DNA of 48,024 nt from Paraphysomonas bandaiensis (lineage: Eukaryota > Chrysophyceae). The position numbers and the translations under genes were made by a program. The notes beneath the pieces are model-generated. The model had not been told where the DNA came from and searched no databases. It worked only from the letters and a program-made list of their open reading frames with translations. Shown here piece by piece: positions 1 through 12,501 of this stretch; position 1 is the stretch's first letter; every line of letters begins with the position of its first letter. The DNA lies in the NCBI GenBank assembly GCA_965644295.1, contig CBFFRP010000531.1:1-48024 (forward strand), given 5' to 3'.

Positions 1-51
1 ATGACACGCATCATTGCCACATGTACGTACGTACGCACGCACGCACGTACG

Positions 52-1607
52 AATGTATGCATGTATGCATGTATGTATGTATGTATGTATGTATGTATGT
101 ATGTATGTATGTATGTATGTATGTATGTATGTATGTATGTATGTATGTATGTATGTATGTATGTATGTATGTATGTATGTATGTATGTATGTATGTATGT
201 ATGTATGTATGTATGTATGTATGTATGTATGTATGTATGTATGTATGTATGTATGTATGTATGTATGTATGTATGTATGTATGTATGTATGTATGTATGT
301 ATGTATGTATGTATGTATGTATGTATGTATGTATGTATGTATGTATGTATGTATGTATGTATGTATGTATGTATGTATGTATGTATGTATGTATGTATGT
401 ATGTATGTATGTATGTATGTATGTATGTATGTATGTATGTATGTATGTATGTATGTATGTATGTATGTATGTATGTATGTATGTATGTATGTATGTATGT
501 ATGTATGTATGTATGTATGTATGTATGTATGTATGTATGTATGTATGTATGTATGTATGTATGTATGTATGTATGTATGTATGTATGTATGTATGTATGT
601 ATGTATGTATGTATGTATGTATGTATGTATGTATGTATGTATGTATGTATGTATGTATGTATGTATGTATGTATGTATGTATGTATGTATGTATGTATGT
701 ATGTATGTATGTATGTATGTATGTATGTATGTATGTATGTATGTATGTATGTATGTATGTATGTATGTATGTATGTATGTATGTATGTATGTATGTATGT
801 ATGTATGTATGTATGTATGTATGTATGTATGTATGTATGTATGTATGTATGTATGTATGTATGTATGTATGTATGTATGTATGTATGTATGTATGTATGT
901 ATGTATGTATGTATGTATGTATGTATGTATGTATGTATGTATGTATGTATGTATGTATGTATGTATGTATGTATGTATGTATGTATGTATGTATGTATGT
1001 ATGTATGTATGTATGTATGTATGTATGTATGTATGTATGTATGTATGTATGTATGTATGTATGTATGTATGTATGTATGTATGTATGTATGTATGTATGT
1101 ATGTATGTATGTATGTATGTATGTATGTATGTATGTATGTATGTATGTATGTATGTATGTATGTATGTATGTATGTATGTATGTATGTATGTATGTATGT
1201 ATGTATGTATGTATGTATGTATGTATGTATGTATGTATGTATGTATGTATGTATGTATGTATGTATGTATGTATGTATGTATGTATGTATGTATGTATGT
1301 ATGTATGTATGTATGTATGTATGTATGTATGTATGTATGTATGTATGTATGTATGTATGTATGTATGTATGTATGTATGTATGTATGTATGTATGTATGT
1401 ATGTATGTATGTATGTATGTATGTATGTATGTATGTATGTATGTATGTATGTATGTATGTATGTATGTATGTATGTATGTATGTATGTATGTATGTATGT
1501 ATGTATGTATGTATGTATGTATGTATGTATGTATGTATGTATGTATGTATGTATGTATGTATGTGTGTATGTATGTATGTATGTATGTATGTATGTATGT
1601 ATGTATG

Positions 1608-1639
<32 letters not shown>

Positions 1640-1716
1640 TGTATGTATGTATGTATGTATGTATGTATGTATGTATGTATGTATGTATGTATGTATGTAT
1701 GTATGTATGTATGTAT
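52..1716. repeat. (ATGT)n tetranucleotide array 1, about 1.65 kb
   Basis: An almost perfect run of ATGT units, roughly 410 copies. It starts in a mixed zone of ATGC and ACGT variants (about 20-70). The visible interruptions are a GTGT near 1563 and an ATAT near 1610. The array ends about 240 bp before the start codon of the CDK gene. ATGT units contain no stop codon in any frame on either strand, so the long open frames here (Met-Tyr-Val-Cys on one strand, Ile-His-Thr-Tyr on the other) are artefacts. Array length in an assembly may not be the true length. Confidence 0.97.
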
Positions 1717-1957
1717 CTGGAATACGATGTGCGTACGATGGGTTACTTGAGGCCTGTGCTGTGTGTGCACGTTCACCACATGTCTGTCTGTATCTTATTT
1801 GCACTGGGAATTCCCTTGACTTCCACTTCATTCATATACTGTATGTGCACACCTCTCACTCACATACACACACACAGTACTTGATTTCTCTACATACATA
1901 CATGAGCATCACTCTTCCACATCATATCAACTAGATCACAACACATCACTACATTCA

Positions 1958-3688
<1,731 letters not shown>

Positions 3689-4266
3689 TACACATGCCCA
3701 GTGGATTTTCGACATGTGGAATATTGACTTCCATGCTTTATTTTAATGCTGTTTGATTAGCTTTTTATTGCGAACTGAAAAAATAATGCACTTTCATATT
3801 GCAACGCATGACAAAGTTCGTAGTTTCGTTAATAGTTTTTGTGTAGCATCATCTTTTAATAGTTAATATATTTGTATTTAAACGTTTTATGTGCTTATGT
3901 GGGTGAGAAATATCTTGAGTAAGAGCCCAATTGTTAACACATATTTCGTGTTTGCACACTATTTCACACACAGGAGTACTTCGGAATATGACTTGAAATT
4001 TTTAGTGATGTAACAATGCACAAGGCCAGTCAACAATATATTGCTATAAAAAATAGCAGTAGTAATAATACTTTCAAGGCCAGTAATAATTATTATATAT
4101 ATTGCAATATATTGATATATATATATATTGGGTGCTAAAAGAAGAAATGAGCTCGATCGGTAGTAACTAATTAGTAGAGGTTACAACATAATAACAAAAG
4201 CCTTATTATTGAAAGTCTTATTATTAGCAGTTTGTTGTACTGAATATATGCTTGGTCAATTGATAT

Positions 4267-4740
4267 GGGTGTCTAGCTGTCGTCGTAACTTCTTGCTGGC
4301 TCTATGGCTTTCAAAAGAGCAGCAGCGTTCCTTACATTTGCCACTTCGACGGCCCAGGCTATCCAGTGACTCAGCTGCTTCTGCATTCATTCGAAATCTC
4401 TTGGCCTCACCTACAGGTACATTATTGAGAAAATCTCATGATATTTATTAGGAGTAGTAGTGAAAGTCTTATTATTAGCAATAGAAAGTCTTGTATTGTA
4501 CCTATAAGTACGTTCTAAATAGACGACCACATATAGGAGCTACCAACGTGACGATATATATATCGATTCGGGAAAGTGAGGCTTTTTGTTATCATCTTGA
4601 ATTTTCATGAACGACTTTTCGAAGCTGCGTAATGAATAATAGCAGCATTGTCATCCAGTTGACGCTCAACCACCGGATACGATGGGATGCGTTCGTCAAA
4701 CAACATAAGAGGGTCGTGGATGTTTGAGCTGGTGTGTATC
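4267..4740 (-). pseudogene. Possible decayed or unrecognised minus-strand coding fragments
   Basis: Two stretches read like protein on the minus strand. One, about 4612-4730, contains DPLMLFDERIPSYPVVERQL. The other, about 4267-4411, follows a CTGTAG acceptor, contains AKRFRMNAEAAESLDSLGRR, and ends in a stop. They are separated by AT-rich sequence with no clear splice path. No family is recognised. They could be two exons of a small gene or a transposon remnant, and the surrounding repeats favour a remnant. Confidence 0.25.
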
Positions 4741-5227
4741 TTCCTCCAGTAAAAAGAAAAAGTTGACACAAATTAAATTTCCAGTTGTCCCGTATTTGCA
4801 CCAGCTTGACATACTCCAATTTAATTAGAACTAGATTCAGAACGGAAGAATCAAAACTGCATGATAGCAAGTGGCAAGATAGAAGCAAGTAGCGGTCAAT
4901 CATTACAAAAAAGTGGAGTTCTACCTGCTGGTATCTTTTTGACTACTGTGCATAAAAGGTCTTTCTTATGGAACTTACGAGCATTCTTTATAGTTCACTA
5001 TTGCCGGCACAATTCATCAAAGAACACTCGTGCGGTGACTTCTGGTATCGATCATCTTGTTGATTTATTAAATGAATTGAATTTTCACAACAAATATCTT
5101 AATTAAGCATGCATGAAATAACTGCAGTCATCATCGTTATTCGTATTAAAGTAATTTCGATGTTGAAAAATGATTGAAATCTGCTTCTCCAATTATATGA
5201 CTTTCCAATAGATGTCAAGTAAACTTT

Positions 5228-5375
5228 TTCCTGTAGCCCGGAAAATTATATAATCTGTCTCTAAGTTTCATAATAAACACATATTAATGGTTCTATAGTA
5301 CTATAGTAAGGTTTAATATTCAACCTTTGACTGGCTACCTGTAGTCTGTACCGCTTATGATTATGTGTAATAACT
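5228..5375 (+). repeat. Dispersed repeat, copy 1
   Basis: Shares ordered blocks with 18015-18185 in the same orientation: AGCCCGG then AATCTGTCTCT, then CTATAGTAAG, TTCAACCTTT, TGTACCGCTTAT and ATGTGTA. Spacing between blocks is similar, so these are diverged copies of one interspersed element. No coding potential is evident. Confidence 0.75.
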
Positions 5376-5869
5376 AATATACGTACTCCAATTATACCTT
5401 GCAAGTGTCACATTGATAGTATTTTTTTAATAATTAATCGCAACTAATTGGCAATGAATTGAAGCAAGCTGTAGTCAATTATAATTGCAATTATGATTTG
5501 CTGTCCCAATTTCAATTAATTGATACGTATCCCTGCCAGCTACAGGTGGGTCCTATTTGTTTATTGTTTATACCTAAAAATCTCTTTAGGAACCCCATTA
5601 ACCATTATATTTTCTAACTAACACGTACGTATAGTTACTACCTATAATTGTCACTGCTCTCTACAGGTACGACTTTCATGGTACTTATAAGTGATGAGTG
5701 ATAGGAATACATATAAGTAGGTGCCTAACTGGTGTGCACGAAGTCCCAATAGGCAGGTAGCAGTACTTATACGTGCCTAATATGGCCCACTGATGATAAG
5801 CTACCGTTCAGTATAATAACATACTTTCACTTCACAACATATTAGCATTAAGATATCATATCTACGTTT

Positions 5870-6803
5870 CTAATATACCATCTGCATTAATGGTTTCATT
5901 AGCTTCTCCACTTCTGGTCGCAAAAACACTTCTTCCTGGGAAATTAAGAGTATCCTATACTCCGATAATCTATGAGACAACTATTCTTAGGTCGACAGGT
6001 TGTGACTGACCTTGTACCAGGACTTCGCAAATGTTACCACATATACTGGCCTCGGAGCATCTGTTCTATTGGCAGTACCTCTGTGTAACACTCTGTAATC
6101 AAACTGTACATACCAAAGCATTACGTCAGATATTAAGATGTGGGTATACTAACCAGAAGGGCCGAGCCTTTACGTAGAGTTGGTTTTACTGGCTTCCGGA
6201 GCTGCTTGCTAGCGAAAGCCCGCAGAAACATATTCTTAAGGTCAAGAGTGAGGCGCTGAGATCCAGGTCTGAATTCAGTAGGTCCCTCCGCAAGTGTAAT
6301 ATCAATAAGGGGGACGAAAACATTCAACACGTGGCAAGGCAAGTACTCAGTAACCTGAGGAAAAAAACCATTACAATAAAATATATAATACAGTAAAATA
6401 TACAACCACTTACACTCATATGAGGACCATCTGAATGCCAGGCTTGATCTTGAGCACCAGGAACACTAACAAGTAAGCTTTCATTGGCAATAACAATATC
6501 AGGTCCAAGTATATGATGAACTAGCTGTAATAAAACTGGATGCTCTGATATTAAACGGAAACTGTTTTTCATTTTATATGGTACTTCATATCGACCTGTA
6601 TGCCTTTGTACAATCTCATCGTATCCTTCCTTTATACCGATACCGAGATACAAGCCACGATCTGCTATGATCCGTTGAATCTCTTCATAGTTCTCTAATG
6701 CTGTAGTACGGAGACTGTCAATATTCAGATCAGAGAAGAGAGAGTCAACAATACAGTAACCATCTTGATGAAATGTATCAGTAATGGATTCTATTGATGT
6801 CAT
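5870..6803 (-). CDS. Phytanoyl-CoA dioxygenase (PhyH)-family Fe(II)/2-oxoglutarate oxygenase
   Basis: Four exons on the minus strand: 6414-6803, 6154-6354, 6011-6103 and 5870-5935, giving 249 aa with all phases consistent. The iron-binding facial triad is visible: His123 and Asp125 in AWHSDGPH, and His204 in VLHRG. A conserved Arg near 215 would bind 2-oxoglutarate. The core FVPLIDIT...GPTEFRPGSQR is typical of PhyH. Members hydroxylate fatty acyl-CoA or small metabolites; the substrate cannot be read from sequence. No signal peptide or peroxisomal SKL-type tail is seen, so a cytosolic enzyme is likely. The gene diverges from the ammonium transporter across a 580-bp spacer. The last exon (22 codons including stop) is inferred from a TTTCCCAG acceptor and a clean open frame and is the least certain part. 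Confidence 0.87.
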
Positions 6804-7384
6804 TAGTATGATAGAATTGAATGGAATGTATGAGATTTACTGGAATGGAGTGTGTGTTAATAGGAGGGAGATGTGGATTACTATCTTTAGTTTGGAAAAC
6901 CCTGGTTTTATGAGACAAAACATCGATTTTTATAAAAAACAGAGGATATTAGAGAGAGATAAACTACGAAGAGGCCTTTGGGCAAGTAGTGTACAGCAGT
7001 ACGACTGTACAGAGTAGTGCAGTACATGATCAATGCATTGGGTAACATATATCCAGATATGTACCGCTGTGTATTGGATAGGTATGTATGCATCATACAG
7101 TATCTAATATGTACTGCTGTATGTACAGTATATGTACTATACTGCTGTAATAACATGCATTTGGTTCGTAGATCAAAATACAGGGATGAAAATACACGCA
7201 TGAAGTGTCTGAAGTGTATGAAGTGTATGGGATGAACCTCCTCTAGTTTAATAGGCGCATATCTCCATACACACCTACATACATACATACATACAGGCAC
7301 ATGTAGGTATATATATATATATATGAGCATATAACAACACACACATATATATATACACCCCCCTCACCCCCCCCTCTCTATTCC
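6804..7384. other. Bidirectional upstream region, dioxygenase / ammonium transporter
   Basis: The spacer between two divergent start codons. It contains the motif CCCTGGTTTTATGA near 6900, which recurs exactly near 27522. It also holds a short ACAT run (about 7272-7293), an AT dinucleotide run (about 7311-7323), and a C-rich/CT tract (about 7356-7380) directly before the transporter ATG. No gene is seen. Confidence 0.6.
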
Positions 7385-9112
7385 ATGAATATGAGTGACA
7401 GTATCACATGTGATGACTCTCTCTCCCCATACAACCACACTCATCATATACATACACTCCAAGACGCCATTCAATCTCTTCGTATACAAATCAACACAAT
7501 GAAAACTATACAAAGAGGATTAGACGGTACGGGAGATCCGGATAGTGCAGGAGATACAGCATGGATATTAACAGCTACCGTCCTCGTACTTCTCATGACC
7601 ACACCTGGTATCATGCTCTATTATGCAGGAATGGTACGTCTACAGAATGTATTATCAACTGCGATGCAAGGCTATAGTATTATGTGTGTTGTTACGTTCC
7701 TATGGATGTGCTTTGGATACAGTTTAGCATTTGCACCAGCTGATAGTGAGAATATTAATGCCGTAATATTCGGAGACAGCAGTCGTTTCTGGCTAAATGG
7801 TCTGAAGATGGGTGGGAGCCATCAGATGGCTCCTACGATTCCAGAGTCTGTGTTTTGTGTTTTCCAGCTCTCGTTTGCAGTCATCACTCCGAGTCTCATA
7901 TGCGGGGCTTTCGCTGATCGAATGAAGTTCACGGCAGTGCTGGTATCACTAGGCCTTTGGCATCTCATTGTCTACTGCCCAATTGCCCACGCCAACTGGC
8001 ACCCTAACGGTTTTCTCTACAAGGCCGGAGTTCTAGACTTTGCTGGTGGAAATGTTGTGCACATATCAGCTGGAATGAGTGCCCTTGTGTCTGCTATCAT
8101 TATTGGTAAGCGGACAGGGTTTGGGAAGAGCACTTTCCACCCACACAACATGCTGGTTTCGCTTACAGGTGCTCAGTTGTTTGATTAATACCGTATATGA
8201 CTGAGAAGAATACACAGGCTCCTGCTTTCTTCTGATTGGGTGGTACGGGTTCAATGCGGGCTCTGCTTTAGCTGCTAATGCCTTAGCAGGACTTGCAATG
8301 CTAAATACGCAGATCGCCAGGTGCCTATTCATGTCATTGTTGTTGTTATCAGGGATTGTCTGATGTGACGTGATGTAGCGGAGTTGCCAGTGTGACCTGG
8401 ATGTTTCACGACATCTTTGTGCTTGGCAAGCCAACAGTTGAAGGCATAATGAATGGTATGATGTATGTATCTTGGCGTGGTCTGTTGTAAAAAACACGCA
8501 GGTTGTATTGCTGGCCTTGTCGCTATAACTCCTGCTGCGGGATTCGTTAATCCCACAGGAGCCTTTGTAATAGGAGTAGTGGGTGGCATCGCTTGTGCAA
8601 AGGGCGTGCGTATAAAAGACTATTTTGACTTCGACGACGCATTGGACGCATTCGGTATTCATGCCATTGGTGGGGTTGTAGGTGGACTAATGCTTGGTTT
8701 GTTGGCCACCTCTTCAGTGAATGGAGAGGATGGCGCATTTTATGGAGACAATGGTAAACAGCTATCTCTACAGCTGTATGGCATTGTGATAACAATAGTA
8801 TGGAGTATAATCGGGACCGGGGGAATCATGCTACTGGTAGACAAGACGTTAGGTCTAAGGGTGAGCCCACAGAGTGAACTAGCGGGTCTGGACAGAACCG
8901 AGCATGGCAATACATTGGATGCACAGATGGTCAATGTGCCCAAGAGGCGAAAGACAGAGGGTTTAGGGGTGTTCTATTGCTGCTGCTGTGTTATCGGTGA
9001 TGTGGCTGGGGCAAAAGAAAAAATAGCAGCTAAGAAGGCAGTCAAGTCTGGGGGACGTACACCTAGCAAGCCGGCGGCTCAAGCGGCTAGTGCTGCCGCT
9101 GGGTCGGATTGA
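7385..9112 (+). CDS. AMT: Ammonium transporter (AMT/MEP/Rh superfamily, AMT type)
   Basis: Four exons, 7385-8168, 8218-8320, 8379-8455 and 8502-9112, encode 524 aa. The protein is a multi-spanning plasma-membrane channel for ammonium uptake. Seen: the first helix block with MLYYAGMVR, the twin pore histidines His226 (GGNVVHISAG) and His375 (DAFGIHAIGG), and the signature blocks FGYSLAF, GWYGFNAGSALAANA and ITPAAGFVNP. The N-terminus is longer than usual, with about 55 hydrophilic residues before the first helix. The cytosolic tail (about 90 residues) has a CCCCV cluster, possibly for lipidation, and ends in Lys/Ala-rich sequence. A second start three codons in (Met3) is possible. Expected role is nitrogen acquisition; regulation through the tail is inference from the family. 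Confidence 0.96.
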
Positions 9113-9903
9113 AGTAATATTGGTATTTGGGAGACATCATATTTTACTGTGACATGACGTTATGAAAGACCTATGTGTTTCTTTGTATTATAGTAGAAAA
9201 TTTGAGTTTTTCATAAAGTTGAGCAATCTTGTTTTTTTAAAATGCTGCAGTTTATGGTTTTCGGACTATAACCTTGTAGTGTCGAGTGTAGTAGTTACAG
9301 GCGGTATTATATGGGTTAGATTAATTGTTATGAAATGTATATGATAAACTGAATACAGTGATTTCATATGCTTGTGAACTTTGCTTGATTGAATTGAAGT
9401 CAATCATGTAGTAATTTGCAATGGATGATGAAAAATGTACATCACAGTGCGTTTTAAATTATCGTGAATGATATCTACATGGTTCAGTTATCATACATAG
9501 GGGTCAAAATTTCAAATACTTAAATGGGGAATGTTTGAATTAGAGGTTCTTAACTCTTAACGAATTATACCGATACTAACCCTCAAAACAGTGTATATTG
9601 AACTGAGAAGTTACAACACACTCATTTTCAACGTATAGTTTGCATTTTTTACTACAACATGCATACCGTTAGCATAATCATATACGTAGAGTATAGAGTA
9701 TAGAGTGTTGACATACAATTCAAAACACCATAGAATTGCCTTTTTCATTGTACCTCACACAAACAAACATGAACACAAGTCTATATCCCCTCGAAGGCAA
9801 AAATGACAACAAAACGCAACCAAATGATTTCTCACAGTCGTGTTACGTCATCCACAGCACGTTCACATTAGGTAAAACTATAGCTAGACACGATAGTTTT
9901 AAT
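9113..9903. other. Convergent 3' spacer
   Basis: AT-rich 3' flanks of the ammonium transporter and the WW-domain gene. No gene, array or strong repeat was recognised. Confidence 0.6.
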
Positions 9904-11796
9904 TTAGTCGTCGTAATCTATTTGAACAGGCATATCCCATTGCGTTACTCTACAATACCAATCGGAATCATATTACGAAGCAAGATAGCATTGATACTTC
10001 TTACCCAGTCTCCGGATTGTGGTAGTACGGTCTGCCTGAATCTTTATCTTTAAACTCTACCCAATGTTCTTCTGGCTGACCATAACCCCGACTGATGCGA
10101 AAACACACACACTCATCATTATCCATTCCTACATTGTGCTTTGTTACACAGAACAAAATATAGAACGAAACAATCAACCTGGGGACGAAAGACTTCCATT
10201 TACACTGTTACTATTGGCAGTACTTAGCCGCTTCCTTGGACTCTCACTACTGCCAGAAGCATCTTCGATGTCATCAGGAGGCGCAGCAAGTACAGGAGTC
10301 TCTTGTAAGTACTGTGCAATATCTGCGACCTGTGATACATCCATAAAGTCCAACATTCTTAGAGTACTTTCTTTCTGTGCCTCAGCCCCATCTACCATCG
10401 TCTGTGTCCCGCGATCTGACATACGATTCACTGGCTGCTTCTTGTCTACATTGGTATCCCGCCGAAGGCCAGACCCATCCCACTTGAAAGCAGGAGGTTC
10501 GCTTGGTTTGTCAGCCTTATCTTCATTGGCTGCTTCCTCCTCTCCCTCTCGGGGAAGGTATTGAAGGCTGAGTACTCCAGTCTCCAGCAAATCCACTATG
10601 TCCCGTATATCCAAGACAGGTTCTCGTGGCTCCATTCCTCTAGCCTTGGTCCTGATCGGGTCACCCCCTTCAAGCAATCCATATCTCTGAAGTAGTGACT
10701 CAACTAGTTCGAAAATTTGAGGGTCGTGGGTCTTTGCATCCATGAGCGCGGTGGACAAATGTACCACATCCGGGCCAGCCACTCGAGCCACACGAGCTTC
10801 TGCATCCGCAAGTAGCCCGCGAAGGAAGTCAACCTCTATCTCAGAGTCTGCGATCTTGACGTCACACTCTTTACGTACTTTTTGTGCATCTATCTTTGCC
10901 TTCTTCAGCTCGTCAACTAAACGTGATATCTCCAGCTTACATTGTCGAGTCTCCGCCCTGGCGCTAGAGACTTTATCATTGGCATCCTTTACCATTTGCT
11001 TCTGATGCTCTACCTCTTTCACACTCTCCGCCAACTCTTCTTCCAATCGCGAGACTGAACCCCGCAGAGCCAAAAGAATTTCATCTCTATCTGCCGGCAA
11101 CATTCCGTTGATTTCAAGTGATTGTCGTTCCTCCTTCATTTTGTTTATGACCTGATCCCGTTCGCTCAATTGCCGCCGCTGTTGCACCAATAAGTCATGC
11201 ATCTGCTCAACCTCACTACGCTTTTCCTTGAGTTCAGTTGAAAGTTTATCAACCATTAGTGTTTTAGACTCTTTGTGTGCATTTAACTTCGTTATAGTTC
11301 TCTGTAATTCAGCATTCTCAGCACGGAGCTCACCATACCACTGCTCAGAATCCACCTCATTCTTTGATCTAGCATTACGTAACTCACCTTCCAATCGATG
11401 AACATTATTATCAAGTTGTCGTATAGTTTCTTCTAACATATCAATCTTTTTACGTTGATCTTTTGTCTCTAAATGTAATTTCATATTAGCTGAAGTTTGT
11501 TCTGATATTTGTCTCATTTTTGATTTAATTTCACGGGACAATTTTTCAATTTGTTGATTTTTTTCATTAATTTCATTTGATGAATTTGTTTTATTTGTAT
11601 GAGATGATGGTATATGTGTAGCAGGTGCAGTATCTGATCGACGTAAATGAGGGCTCTTGGATGGACTGTGATTATAACTCTTTGCACGTGTATATGCGGG
11701 TCGATTACTAGATAGAGGACCAGGGGACATGTTATCATCAGAGTCAGAATCTGATTCTAAAGAGATTTGTTTGAATCCACTTGCTACACTGCTCAT
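9904..11796 (-). CDS. Long coiled-coil protein with C-terminal WW domain
   Basis: Exon 1 is 10179-11796. Two small exons follow, 10005-10128 and 9904-9949, giving 595 aa in consistent phase with introns of 50 and 55 nt. Residues 1-75 are Ser/Asp-rich with several Ser-Pro sites. Residues about 75-340 are heptad-rich coiled coil. A disordered stretch follows. The last 45 residues form a canonical WW domain split by the final intron (HWVEFKDKDSGRPYYHNPET ... VTQWDMP) with both Trp and the YY pair. WW domains bind proline-rich ligands, so this looks like a scaffold or adaptor; the partner is unknown. Read without splicing, exon 1 would appear to end at 10174 and the WW domain would be missed. It shares a divergent upstream region containing array 2 with the nucleoporin gene. 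Confidence 0.85.
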
Positions 11797-11906
11797 GATG
11801 ATAGAGATGTGGAGTGGTTAACAGTACAGTGACCAGATTATGACAACAACAACAAACCACAACATAACATAACAGATACTTCTGCACCGTATATCCGTAC
11901 ATACAG

Positions 11907-12412
11907 TGTATGTATGTATGTATGTATGTATGTATGTATGTATGTATGTATGTATGTATGTATGTATGTATGTATGTATGTATGTATGTATGTATGTATG
12001 TATGTATGTATGTATGTATGTATGTATGTATGTATGTATGTATGTATGTATGTATGTATGTATGTATGTATGTATGTATGTATGTATGTATGTATGTATG
12101 TATGTATGTATGTATGTATGTATGTATGTATGTATGTATGTATGTATGTATGTATGTATGTATGTATGTATGTATGTATGTATGTATGTATGTATGTATG
12201 TATGTATGTATGTATGTATGTATGTATGTATGTATGTATGTATGTATGTATGTATGTATGTATGTATGTATGTATGTATGTATGTATGTATGTATGTATG
12301 TATGTATGTATGTATGTATGTATGTATGTATGTATGTATGTATGTGTGTATGTATGTATGTATGTATGTATGTATGTATGTATGTATGTATGTATGTATG
12401 TATGTATGTGTG
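11907..12412. repeat. (ATGT)n tetranucleotide array 2, about 0.5 kb
   Basis: About 125 near-perfect units, with one GTGT variant near 12345 and a GTGTGTGG end. It lies between the divergent starts of the coiled-coil/WW gene (11796) and the nucleoporin gene (12502), 111 and 90 bp away. The open frames across it are artefacts of a stop-free repeat. Confidence 0.97.
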
Positions 12413-12501
12413 TGGGGTTCAGAGGTGGTTGTTTATGGAATGGTCATATATGGCAATTGTTTACAGCTCCACCCAGCGTTTCTTAATTATCGTTTTACTC
12501 C

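Larger units (their letters stand above)
3689..5869. other. Long AT-rich spacer with repeats and decayed coding sequence
   Basis: No intact gene was recognised between the CDK and the dioxygenase gene, which converge here. It holds AT-rich palindromic stretches such as TATTGCAATATATTG near 4100, matching the short repeats at 38351 and 40073. It also holds coding-like traces on the minus strand (about 4267-4740) and a dispersed repeat (5228-5375) with a second copy near 18015. Confidence 0.6.

Noticed and set aside
1-1716. Terminal array considered as telomere or subtelomere
   Set aside because: ATGT is not a known telomeric repeat, and the same arrays occur internally at four other places.
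1-1934. Several 578-637 codon open frames of Met-Tyr-Val-Cys or Thr-Tyr-Ile-His repeats, and similar frames at 11906-12515, 33397-34267, 41280-41955 and 43388-44312
   Set aside because: The ATGT/ACAT repeat has no stop codon in any frame, so these frames are automatic; they exist on both strands in all frames and have no other coding sign.
8066-8943. Minus-strand frames over the ammonium transporter
   Set aside because: Antisense to conserved transporter exons and without recognisable protein character.
9736-10053. 105-codon plus-strand frame
   Set aside because: It overlaps, on the opposite strand, the terminal exons carrying the WW domain, which are far better supported.
10064-11005. Plus-strand frames at 10064-10564 and 10742-11005
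   Set aside because: Antisense to the coiled-coil/WW gene, which has strong coding character on the minus strand.
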